From: JAUVUV01 sp964548275
Lineage (GTDB): Bacteria > Gemmatimonadota > Glassbacteria > GWA2-58-10
Length of the DNA: 64,000 nucleotides
Assembly: GCA_964548275.1 (NCBI GenBank)
Contig: CAZJQI010000003.1
Location: forward strand, 62,001-126,000
Direction: 5' to 3'
Each line of letters opens with the position of its first letter. The first letter of the stretch is position 1. Of this stretch, positions 52,955-61,262 are shown piece after piece. Under the pieces are notes generated by a model. It was not told the origin of the DNA. It ran no database searches and was given only the letters and a program-made list of their open reading frames with translations. Position numbers and translations under genes: made by a program.

Positions 52955-54658
52955 TTATTCCCTGGGGGAAACAGCCGCCTTGCGTACCACGAGTTTACAG
53001 GACACAAGCAGCAAGGCGCCAAAAAAGGCTATCAGTGCGCCGATTGCCAGGTTGATCAGCCTGCCGCTCCAGGGAAGATCGAGCAAGGCAAGGCAGGCCG
53101 CCGCAGCTCCCATACCCACTGTGGCCCAGCCTGTAATCCGGTAACTTCCCACATCTGTCGCTCGAGTGTCGCCTATCTCCTCGCGGGAAACAGGAGTGGC
53201 GAGTTTGGCGAAGAATTTCTCCAATGCCTTTTTGTACTCGCCTCGAGGTTTGACAAAGACACCGGGGAGAAAGTAGATAAGCGCGCTCACCCCGCCGATA
53301 GCGAAAACCTGCTGGGTGAAAGTGATATCCGTTTTCAAAACCAGGAAAAGCACGCCGACACAGACCCCGGTCAGGTAGGAGGCGATCCCTGACCACCACG
53401 GAGTGGCACGGTAGAACAGTCCGATAACAATCGGAAGGCCGGAGGGTATGATTACCACCCCGGAATAAGTCATCATCAGTCTGAACACCCCGCCGATCGC
53501 CCGGGACTGGGCCAGGGCCGCGGCTATTACCATCACGCCGAAAGCAAGGGTAGTCAGGCGGCCGATAAAAAGCAGCATCCTGGGCGAGGCTTTTTTCCAG
53601 AAAATCTGCTTGATAATGTCCTCAGTAATCACTGCAGAGTAAGCGTTAAATACCGTACTCAGGCTGCTCATCGTTGCAGCCAGCATTGCGGCCAGCATGA
53701 TTCCAATAGCCCCATGGGGCAGGATATGCAGGCAAAAAGCCACATAGGCTGCTTCCTCGGGAGCGTTGAGTCCGAGGGTAATCGAGGCCAGGTCGAGACC
53801 GAGGATACGGGTGAATATCGGGGGCAGGAACCAGACCAACGGCGCCATGGCAAGCAGGAACATGGTGAGCAGGGCAACCTTGCGGGCTTCTTTTTCATCC
53901 TTTACCGAGAAGTAACGCTGCGAAAGGGCGCCGCTGTTCATTGCAAAGACCATCATCACTCCGAAAGCCAGCACATAGGACCAGTCGAACTCCTGGGTTT
54001 GCACCTGCCAGAACCCTCGCGGCACCTCGGTGAACAGCGGGGCAAGGCCGCCGATCTCGAACAAACCGAGAATCATCACTACCAGAGCACCGGCAAAAAG
54101 CACTATGAACTGGAGAGTGTCAGTTACCACAACTGCCCAGAGTCCACCGATCAGGCAATAGAACGAGATCACCAGGCCGCAGACAATGATTGTCAGATTC
54201 AGGTCAGTGCCCATAGCCACCGAGACGAACTTTCCGAGGGCCAGAAGCTGAATCCCGGACTGCACAAGCTGCGCCAGCAGCAGAGTCCAGCTGTAGGTCT
54301 GGTTGGTTGAAATCCCGTAGCGCTCGGAAAGGTAGGACATGATTGTTTTGGCGCGGGAGCGCCGCCAGAGCCCGGCCAGAAACCAGACCCCGAAAACCAT
54401 TCCCACTGCGGTGGATAAATACATCGCGAATGCCGCCCCCGGTGCCCGGTAGGCCACGCCAGCGGCGCCGGTAAAAGTCCAGACGCTGAAACTGGACATG
54501 AACAGCGAAAATCCGGCCAGCCACCAGGGCATCTTGTTCGCGCTTTTGAAAAAGTCGCTGTCGTCCTTGTTGAAAAACGAAAGCAACACCCCCACGACCA
54601 CCATCAGGAGCATATAGACCGCGATCACGGCGATATCGACCCTGGAGGCCAGTACCAT
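52955..54658 (-). CDS. Sodium:solute symporter (SSS) family transporter
   Basis: A 567-residue inner-membrane protein with about 14 hydrophobic segments. DDSDFFKSANKMPWWLAGFS and SSFSVWTFTGAAGVAYRAPG match SSS TM1-TM2, and CLIGGLWAVVVTDTLQFIVL is the conserved TM5 block. It is probably the sugar or uronate importer of the surrounding locus, in place of a TonB-dependent SusC system, which is absent. The frame opens with a GTG at 54694; the ATG at 54658 is chosen because it puts the first membrane span at the N-terminus and has GGGA upstream. Confidence 0.88.
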   Translation of the reverse strand: MVLASRVDIAVIAVYMLLMVVVGVLLSFFNKDDSDFFKSANKMPWWLAGFSLFMSSFSVWTFTGAAGVAYRAPGAAFAMYLSTAVGMVFGVWFLAGLWRRSRAKTIMSYLSERYGISTNQTYSWTLLLAQLVQSGIQLLALGKFVSVAMGTDLNLTIIVCGLVISFYCLIGGLWAVVVTDTLQFIVLFAGALVVMILGLFEIGGLAPLFTEVPRGFWQVQTQEFDWSYVLAFGVMMVFAMNSGALSQRYFSVKDEKEARKVALLTMFLLAMAPLVWFLPPIFTRILGLDLASITLGLNAPEEAAYVAFCLHILPHGAIGIMLAAMLAATMSSLSTVFNAYSAVITEDIIKQIFWKKASPRMLLFIGRLTTLAFGVMVIAAALAQSRAIGGVFRLMMTYSGVVIIPSGLPIVIGLFYRATPWWSGIASYLTGVCVGVLFLVLKTDITFTQQVFAIGGVSALIYFLPGVFVKPRGEYKKALEKFFAKLATPVSREEIGDTRATDVGSYRITGWATVGMGAAAACLALLDLPWSGRLINLAIGALIAFFGALLLVSCKLVVRKAAVSPRE

Positions 54659-54799
54659 GTTCGTCCCGGGGATAAATGGAAAAGGATATACCACACCGAT
54701 GGCGTCCGGAGCCGGAGCGCTTCCGGAATTGCTCGATATCGCATTTCCGATCTAAAGGATTAACCGTCGAGAGCTTAATCTGAGCTGATACGCATGGCC

Positions 54800-55897
54800 C
54801 TATTTGACACCTTTGAACAGGGCGAGGATTTTCAGCGCGTTTTTATTGTAAATCTTCTCCAGAACCTCATCGGGCAGGTGCACCCCGTAAATCATCCATC
54901 TTCCCTGAAGGTGATGGCCGCCGGAGGGGTCGAAATATTCGTCATCCGTTTCGAGGAAACGGTAGTAGACCCTGTAGGCCTCGGCATCCGGGGGCGTATC
55001 AGTGCCGAACATCGCCCGGTCCTGATATTTGATCAGGAACTTGCGGGTTGTATAGGGCTGGCGGCCCAGTTCGCTGATCCGGGCGTCGATATCCACATAA
55101 AAATTGGGGTAGACATCCAGCCAGGCGGCTACCTGATGAAGCTCCTCTGGCAAAGTTCCCATGTGCGCGCCGATGAATACCGTATTGGGATGCTTGGCAA
55201 ACATCCGGTTGCGCTGAGCGAGAATCTCCTCCTTGGAGGGGAACTCCTCCCCGCAGAACGCCCAGCCGGGGTGGGCCCCCAGTTCATCATAGCGTTCGTT
55301 GAATTTATCCACCGGGGTGAAAAAGGCTTTCGGGTCCGAGACATGAATCATAACCGGGATACCGAGCTCTGCGCACTTGGCCCATATCGGATCGATCCGG
55401 GGGTCGTCCACAGGCACGAGCTTGCCGCTTTTGTCCCTGAGTGTCAGCCCGAGGTTCTTGAATATTTTCAAGCCCCGGCAGCCGAGCCTTACTGCTTCTT
55501 CCAGTCTCCTGGCCTCTTTTTCCCCGAAATCCGGCTCGTCTATCTTGCTGAAATCAGGGGTGAAAAAGATAATAAAGCGCTCCTTCGACACGCCGTGCGA
55601 AACGCGAAGATGTTCCTTGAAAAAATCATCCTTCGAGCGGCCATCCAGGCTCACGCATTTCCATACGCCGGCCTTGTCCATTTCCTCGAGGTACTTTTTT
55701 GCATTGTTGAGATTTCGCAGGTGGTTGTGAATGTCGATAACCGGGAACTTAGGCTTGAGAATCCGAGTCTCTTTGACAACGAGCTGGCTCACAGGCCGCC
55801 AGTCGAGAAGCTTGAGGTCAGCGGACTGAGCGAACAGAACCAGCGGAAAGGTGAGTAAAATCGAATTCACGACCAATGACTTCCAGATACCTTTCAT
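54800..55897 (-). CDS. Exported amidohydrolase-family metal-dependent hydrolase
   Basis: A 365-residue protein with a signal peptide (about 1-25, ending LFAQSA). The amidohydrolase (COG2159-like) site is complete: VIDIHNHLRNL (HxH), PVMIHVSDP, IGAHMGTLPEEL and the final metal-site Asp in MFGTDTPPDA. Family members are hydrolases or decarboxylases of small carboxylated substrates. An exported member in a glycan locus could act on a released acid or ester, which is a guess. The start ATG at 55897 has a purine-rich AGGGGGC site. It is 50 bp from the Gfo/Idh gene. Confidence 0.78.
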   Translation of the reverse strand: MKGIWKSLVVNSILLTFPLVLFAQSADLKLLDWRPVSQLVVKETRILKPKFPVIDIHNHLRNLNNAKKYLEEMDKAGVWKCVSLDGRSKDDFFKEHLRVSHGVSKERFIIFFTPDFSKIDEPDFGEKEARRLEEAVRLGCRGLKIFKNLGLTLRDKSGKLVPVDDPRIDPIWAKCAELGIPVMIHVSDPKAFFTPVDKFNERYDELGAHPGWAFCGEEFPSKEEILAQRNRMFAKHPNTVFIGAHMGTLPEELHQVAAWLDVYPNFYVDIDARISELGRQPYTTRKFLIKYQDRAMFGTDTPPDAEAYRVYYRFLETDDEYFDPSGGHHLQGRWMIYGVHLPDEVLEKIYNKNALKILALFKGVK

Positions 55898-55947
55898 CTT
55901 GTGCCCCCTGATTAAAAAATTGAAAAACATTGAACCTCAATAAAAAA

Positions 55948-57009
55948 TCAAGAAGTCTGGAAATCCTTCATTCTGATTGTTTTTCCGGTGCGCATGGACT
56001 CGTATGCAGCAAAGGCGACCTCCATGGAGGCCAGGCCGTCCTCACCCCGCACACCCATCATCGGCTCGGTGCCGTCTCTCAGGCAGCCGATAAAATACTC
56101 GATCTCAGCCGGGTAACCGAGCTGCCAGCGCTCGTCCACGGCCGGCCTGGTCCAGCCGAGCTGATTGTCCGCTTTCTCAACCGAATAGCTGTAGCCCACC
56201 CTGCTGTAGACATGGACCGGGCTGCCCAGGCTCAGCTCCGCCTTGAGCGCCCCCTTTGTGCCGTAGATCTCCACAGTGTCATCCATGCCGCCGATCGTGA
56301 TATAGTTGCCCTCCACGAATCCCTGCTCGCCGTGCTCGAAAGTGAACAGCGCCACGCCCCAGTCCTCACCCTCGTAGTCCTTGTGCACCATGTTGGATTT
56401 GCCGCCGCCCGAGGTCTTCCCCACCACTTCCACTACCTCTTTGCCGATCAGGTGTCTGACCCAGTTAATCGGGTGGCAGCCGATGTGAAACAGCGCGCCG
56501 CCGCCGCAGTATTCCAGTTTCTTGGCGTACTCGCTGTGGCTCCCGCTGTGGACTTCCTTGGCCTTTACATAAAGAATCTCGCCCACTGCGCCCTCGGCCA
56601 CTATTTCCTCGACCCGTTTCAGGATCGGCGAGAAGCACCAGTCCTCGGCGTACATCAGCCTCACACCCGCCGCGGCAGCCGCTTCGACCATTGCCCGCGC
56701 ATCCTCGAGCTTTGTGGCCAGCGGCTTTTCGCAGATTATATCCTTGCCCGCTCCGGCTGCAGCCTCCACAACCGGACGGTGGATAAAAGTCGGGGTGCAG
56801 ACAATCACCACATCCACGTCCGGGTCGGCACAGAGAACGTTGAAATCGTCCGTGCGGCGCGCCACACCCCACTGCTCGCAGAACCGGTCCAGGTTCTCGA
56901 TACCGCAGACCATTTCGAGTTTTGCATCACGGCAGCGGGTGAGAGCGTCGGCGTGAAGTTCGGCAGCAAACCCGGTGCCGACGATACCGGCACGAATCGG
57001 TACTTTCAT
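55948..57009 (-). CDS. Gfo/Idh/MocA-family oxidoreductase
   Basis: A 353-residue NAD(P)-dependent oxidoreductase. The Rossmann motif RAGIVGTGFAAELHADAL is at the N-terminus, with the catalytic-region CEKPLA at about residues 94-99 (K96) and GALFHIGCHPINWVRHLIG in the C-terminal domain. No signal peptide, so cytosolic. Such enzymes oxidise or epimerise sugars or inositols; here it would process an imported sugar or uronate product. The ribosome site GGAGG is strong. The neighbours are the amidohydrolase and SGNH genes on the same strand. Confidence 0.88.
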   Translation of the reverse strand: MKVPIRAGIVGTGFAAELHADALTRCRDAKLEMVCGIENLDRFCEQWGVARRTDDFNVLCADPDVDVVIVCTPTFIHRPVVEAAAGAGKDIICEKPLATKLEDARAMVEAAAAAGVRLMYAEDWCFSPILKRVEEIVAEGAVGEILYVKAKEVHSGSHSEYAKKLEYCGGGALFHIGCHPINWVRHLIGKEVVEVVGKTSGGGKSNMVHKDYEGEDWGVALFTFEHGEQGFVEGNYITIGGMDDTVEIYGTKGALKAELSLGSPVHVYSRVGYSYSVEKADNQLGWTRPAVDERWQLGYPAEIEYFIGCLRDGTEPMMGVRGEDGLASMEVAFAAYESMRTGKTIRMKDFQTS

Positions 57010-57058
57010 ATTTTACCTCCGGTTCGTTGTTGTTATAGATTTACGATTATTTATCCGG

Positions 57059-58405
57059 TCAGTTGTTCCGGCTCAAATATTCCAGAATTTTCGCTGCAAT
57101 TAACAGGTGCCCCTCCGGGCTGAAATGTATCATGTCAACTGCAAACAGCCGGCGGGCGTCTCCGCCGTCGATCAAGCCTCCCAGATCGAGCCAGCCGGTG
57201 TGCATCACGTCGCGCACCCGGGCCAGTTTTTCGTTCATCTCAGCCAGCACCCGGTCCTCCGGCTCACCGAACTCCGGGATCATCGGGTAGGTCATCAGCA
57301 CCACCCGGCAGGAGATTTCATCCAGGCGGCGCACTATCTCTTTGATATTCTCGCCGAACCGCTCCGGGCTGACTGAGGGAGCCTCTCTCCCCCAGTGGGC
57401 GCAGTCGTTGCCGCCGAACATCACAAAACAGATATCCGGTTTCCGCTCGATCACGTCCTGTTCGATCCTGGCAAGCCCCTCGCCGGAATCATCCCCGCCC
57501 ACACCGGCGTTGAAAACTTTTACTTTAGGATTAACCTGTTCGAATACAGCAGCGAGGATATTCGGATAGTGTGCCGGGGAGGACCAGTGCCGGTTGTCCA
57601 TCTGGGAATCGCCGAGAAAACCGATATAGGCCGGTTCCATTGCCCTGAGCCTGGGCAGCAACCGCTTAACCTCTTCATTTTGCTGAAGGTCCGCAGCCAT
57701 GGAGTTGGCATCTTCCCTGCGGCCGAAACGGCTTGCCACATCGCTGAGCCTCTGCATGGTGATATAAAAGTCGAACGGCCCTGTGCTGAACGGCTGCATC
57801 CCGGTGCGTGCGGCGGCCTGCGCGGTGAGCTCTTCCAGGCGCGTGGAGCCTGCGCCGTATAGGCCGAGATCGGCAAATGTCACCGGGCAGCCCAGACCGA
57901 GCAGAAAGCCGCTGATTTCGATTCTCAGCCCCAGTTCGCGCCTGCCCTCGAGAACCAACAGGAAAGCCGCGCCGTAGGCCTGTATCAGATCCCAATCAAG
58001 GCCCCTGCTTTCCGGGGCCTCTTTCAGCACGGAAATTATCGCCTCAGCCGCATCTTCCCCGTCTGCAGGGGAATCCAGCGGCCTGCACGCCTCCAGAAAC
58101 TCTTCGATCGCCTGCCTTCCCTGGCCCCCGCCGGTTTGCACGAACTCCCGGATTTGCGCCTGGTCTATCTTCCTGACCATCTGCATGAAAAGGCTGTCCG
58201 CAATCTTCGCCTCACTCTCGAGGCTCAGCCCGCATGCTACAGCCTGCTGTTCGAGCCTGGCTATCTTCAGCGATTCCCGGGCCAGGGCCTGGGCACGGTT
58301 CCGGGGAGACTCCTCACAACTGCAGGATGAGAACGTCAGCAGGGCTGTAATTAATGAAAGTCCGGCAATTGCCAGTTGCCAATGAAGGTTATCGCTCTTA
58401 GTCAT
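57059..58405 (-). CDS. SGNH/GDSL hydrolase lipoprotein, probable carbohydrate esterase
   Basis: A 448-residue probable lipoprotein (signal about 1-27, Cys28 in FSSCSC). The C-terminal 220 residues are an SGNH hydrolase: block I FLGDSQM with the nucleophile Ser, block II around NAGVGGDDSGEG, block III FGGNDCAHWG, and block V DMIHFSPEGHL with the Asp-His pair. The N-terminal 200 residues are helical and unassigned. Removal of acetyl or other ester groups from a glycan is the expected role. The ATG at 58405 overlaps the upstream gene by 8 bp; the frame's earlier start at 58495 lies inside that gene and has no ribosome site. Confidence 0.83.
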   Translation of the reverse strand: MTKSDNLHWQLAIAGLSLITALLTFSSCSCEESPRNRAQALARESLKIARLEQQAVACGLSLESEAKIADSLFMQMVRKIDQAQIREFVQTGGGQGRQAIEEFLEACRPLDSPADGEDAAEAIISVLKEAPESRGLDWDLIQAYGAAFLLVLEGRRELGLRIEISGFLLGLGCPVTFADLGLYGAGSTRLEELTAQAAARTGMQPFSTGPFDFYITMQRLSDVASRFGRREDANSMAADLQQNEEVKRLLPRLRAMEPAYIGFLGDSQMDNRHWSSPAHYPNILAAVFEQVNPKVKVFNAGVGGDDSGEGLARIEQDVIERKPDICFVMFGGNDCAHWGREAPSVSPERFGENIKEIVRRLDEISCRVVLMTYPMIPEFGEPEDRVLAEMNEKLARVRDVMHTGWLDLGGLIDGGDARRLFAVDMIHFSPEGHLLIAAKILEYLSRNN

Positions 58406-61043
58406 GCTGCCCCCAGCGCCATTGTTCCTGAATATTTTCAATGTCTTCGAAAGCAGCCGGGTTTCCTTCAGCCGGCCCGTAGAAAACTCCTCCACCGAAA
58501 GTGGTCAGAAAAATCATGCCGGGATGATGGGGATCGAACACAGGTCTATACCCCCATTTGAAATTATATCCCCTGATCCTGTGCCAGTTCTCGCCACTGT
58601 CATCGCTGCGGAAAGCCGCGCTGTCGAAAGTGTTGATCGCAATGGTGGCTGGATTAGCCGGATTCACAGCCGCGGCGTAAACGTGAGCATCCTCACGAAA
58701 GATCCGCCGCCATGTTCCGCCGCCGTCCTCGCTGAGCAGCACCCCGCCGCCGACATTATCCACCTGCCAGTTGCCTTTGTACATGTCCCCCACCTGCATC
58801 CAGGGCCAGCAACTGAGATATAATCTATCCGGGTTCGAAGGGTCGTAAATCAGGTCGTTCGGGAAAATGACTCCATCAGGAAGAACCACCTGCTGCCAGG
58901 TATCGCCCCCGTTGTCGCTGAGAAAAAGCCCCCCGTCCGTGCTCTGGCTGCCCTGGCGGTCCCGAACTATCAGCAGAAACAGCCGTCCGCCCGGCAAAAG
59001 GCACAGGCGCCAGTAATTCCTGTTCGTTGAGGGAACCGTGCCGGTCGCTCTCCAGCTCTGCCCTCCGTCCGTGGACTTGTACACACCCTCCCTGAACCCG
59101 CAGGCGTAGAGAGTCCTCGCGCTGGAGGGGCTGCTGGTGTCGAGCACGATGTGAGTGCAGACCATGCTGGAGGGCAGTCCCGAATTGCTGAATCGCCAGT
59201 TCCTGCAGTTGTCATCCGATACCGCCACCCCGCCGGCGGAGCCGCTGTATCCGCCACGGAACATTTTATAGCGGGGGAGGTCATGCTTGTTGCCCCAGGC
59301 CGACCAGGCGCGGCCTGAGACCTCCGGGTCGAATACCATCCAGTAGCAGGTATTGCGCCATGAGCTTGGAACCCCGTCAATACCGCTGACCCAGGACTCG
59401 CCCCCGTTAAAGCTCTGAAACGCGCCGATATCCGTGGTTGGCATGAAAATGTGAAGGCTGTCGAACGGGTCGAACTGAACGGTGTAGCTGCCTGTCACGT
59501 CCAGGCCGCGGGTCACCGAGGAGCCGTCCGGCTGGGTATGCGAATAAACCTGGTCCCAGTTGGCTCCCCCATCCAAGGTTCTTATCGTGCCGCCGTAGTC
59601 GGTCACGTAACAGATATCAGAGTTGGTGGGACAGACACCCACAGAAAGGGCATTCCCCCTCCAGCTCGGGCCGTAGAGCAGGTCCAGCCAACCCTTGTCG
59701 TTCAGGTTGTTGGTTAACACACCATCGCCGTCCGCCCTGTAAACCCAGGCCCAATTCGTCCCGCTGTTGCTGGTCTTGAATATTCCGAACTGGTAGCCCG
59801 GATATTCGCTGCAGGCCAGATAGGCCACTTCCGGACGGCTTTCGCATACCGCCATGGTGTTGAATTTACCGTTGACCAGATCGCCGGCGCCGGCAGACTG
59901 CCAGCCTGCGCCGTAGTCCGTAGAGAGGTAAACTCTGTCGTTTGCCAGCATGTAGAAAAGTACGCCCTGCTCACCCTTGCCGCCATCAGCAGCCACTACC
60001 GGGCTGTCCGGCAAAGAGAGCGCGGTGGCCTGACCCGTGGTTTCAGAAACCAGGAATGCCTCTTGCTCGGTAATTACAACAGCCTCTTCAGAGCTGCCCC
60101 ACCAGGAGCCAGGGAAAACAGCCAATACCCTGCTTTCAAGGCCGGTGACCAGCCTGCTCCAACTGTTAGCCCGGTCGTTAGAGACCAATATCCGGTAGGA
60201 GTCTCCCCAGGGACTAGAACGCACCAGCCAGAGGTGTCTGCTGTCGGCCGGATCCACCCTGACCTTGTACATCTCGCTCGACTGCTCGCCCTCCGGCACG
60301 CCGGCCTCGGTCTCGAACCAGTGGCCCGCATGGTCATCCTCCATGTGTTCCTCGATAATTTCAGCAGGATCCGGGAAGATCAGCCGCCAGCTAAGCCCCC
60401 CATTATCCGAGCGATAAAGGCCGGTACTGGCAGCGTAAACAGTGCTGGGAGAGGACGGGTCAAACTCGAAATCCCGCACTGTGCTGCGAAGGTTGAACAT
60501 GCGCCAGCTTTCAGCGTTATCGTAACTAACGTAGGCTCCTGTCATATCGCAGCGCTCGAAAACATTATCGGGGTTTGCCGGGTTTATGGTTGGGAGAAAC
60601 TGGCCTCCCCCACCCCCCGGACCCACGTTCCGCCAGGAAGAAGCTGTGGGTTCAGAGACCGAGAGGTCATTTTTAACGATATTTACCAGAAGGGATAAGA
60701 CATCATTGAGATTGTATGCTCCGTCCTGGTCGTAGTCAAATCTCAGATCCCCGGATGATTTTTGTCCCTTGATCAGCAGGGCGAGCACATCGGTAACTGT
60801 AACTCTTCCGTCCCTGTTGAAATCCTCTCTGAACTGAAAGGAGGCCAGGCCGGGTTCATCCTGGGCGAAAGCAGGGAATTTGACAGAATACAACGCGACA
60901 ATCAGAACCAAAATCGAACTGGCAAGAATCCCTTTGCGGCCCGGAAGCCCTGTTCGGGCGGCCGATCGGTCACCCCTACGGGCTCGTTCAGCGTGTCTGA
61001 AAAAAATACGTAATCGAACTTTTGAATTACAGCAGTTATTCAA
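58398..61043 (-). CDS. Exported dockerin-like and Asp-box beta-propeller protein
   Basis: An 881-residue protein with a hydrophobic export segment at about 38-60 (ending AFAQDE). Residues about 72-126 form a dockerin type I-like pair of calcium loops, DFNRDGRVTVTDV and DYDQDGAYNLNDV. The rest carries at least eight Asp-box/BNR repeats (SDNGGLSW, TLDGGANW, SFNGGESW, STDGGQSW, SDNGGDTW, SEDGGGTW and variants), consistent with two seven-bladed propellers as in GH74 enzymes or sortilin-type proteins. An N-terminal dockerin is less common than a C-terminal one. GH74-type endo-glucanase activity is possible, but catalytic residues cannot be assigned by eye. Confidence 0.78.
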   Translation of the reverse strand: MNNCCNSKVRLRIFFRHAERARRGDRSAARTGLPGRKGILASSILVLIVALYSVKFPAFAQDEPGLASFQFREDFNRDGRVTVTDVLALLIKGQKSSGDLRFDYDQDGAYNLNDVLSLLVNIVKNDLSVSEPTASSWRNVGPGGGGGQFLPTINPANPDNVFERCDMTGAYVSYDNAESWRMFNLRSTVRDFEFDPSSPSTVYAASTGLYRSDNGGLSWRLIFPDPAEIIEEHMEDDHAGHWFETEAGVPEGEQSSEMYKVRVDPADSRHLWLVRSSPWGDSYRILVSNDRANSWSRLVTGLESRVLAVFPGSWWGSSEEAVVITEQEAFLVSETTGQATALSLPDSPVVAADGGKGEQGVLFYMLANDRVYLSTDYGAGWQSAGAGDLVNGKFNTMAVCESRPEVAYLACSEYPGYQFGIFKTSNSGTNWAWVYRADGDGVLTNNLNDKGWLDLLYGPSWRGNALSVGVCPTNSDICYVTDYGGTIRTLDGGANWDQVYSHTQPDGSSVTRGLDVTGSYTVQFDPFDSLHIFMPTTDIGAFQSFNGGESWVSGIDGVPSSWRNTCYWMVFDPEVSGRAWSAWGNKHDLPRYKMFRGGYSGSAGGVAVSDDNCRNWRFSNSGLPSSMVCTHIVLDTSSPSSARTLYACGFREGVYKSTDGGQSWRATGTVPSTNRNYWRLCLLPGGRLFLLIVRDRQGSQSTDGGLFLSDNGGDTWQQVVLPDGVIFPNDLIYDPSNPDRLYLSCWPWMQVGDMYKGNWQVDNVGGGVLLSEDGGGTWRRIFREDAHVYAAAVNPANPATIAINTFDSAAFRSDDSGENWHRIRGYNFKWGYRPVFDPHHPGMIFLTTFGGGVFYGPAEGNPAAFEDIENIQEQWRWGQHD

Positions 61044-61262
61044 AGTTCACCTCGCCGACATTGTGGTCAGTTATTCGAATATCGCTGAATAACTCCGTGC
61101 CAGGCAGAAAAACACGGTACTCTCCAGGGGGCAAATTCTCGAACAAATAACGTCCCCAGTGGTCTGTTTCGGTCTTTTTATTTTCGGCTCCCATTAGGTT
61201 GACAAATGTGCCTTCAATCGGCATGCCGTTTTCAAGTACGGCTCCGGAGATAGAGTAGGTTT
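61036..61262 (-). pseudogene. Frameshifted C-terminal regulatory-like domain of the heparinase gene
   Basis: In the -1 frame relative to the heparinase gene the minus strand reads TYSISGAVLENGMPIEGTFV, then ENKKTETDHWGRYLFENLPP and GEYRV to a stop at 61036: a complete carboxypeptidase regulatory-like beta-sandwich repeat. Its first strand lies upstream of the only in-frame ATG (61224), so the domain is not an independent gene. The switch occurs at a four-A run (61260-61263). It is most simply the original C-terminus of the heparinase, separated by a single-base frameshift or a sequence error. Confidence 0.65.

Noticed and set aside
55930..57123. A 397-codon plus-strand ORF.
   Set aside because: It is the antisense of the Gfo/Idh/MocA gene, which has the Rossmann and EKP motifs.
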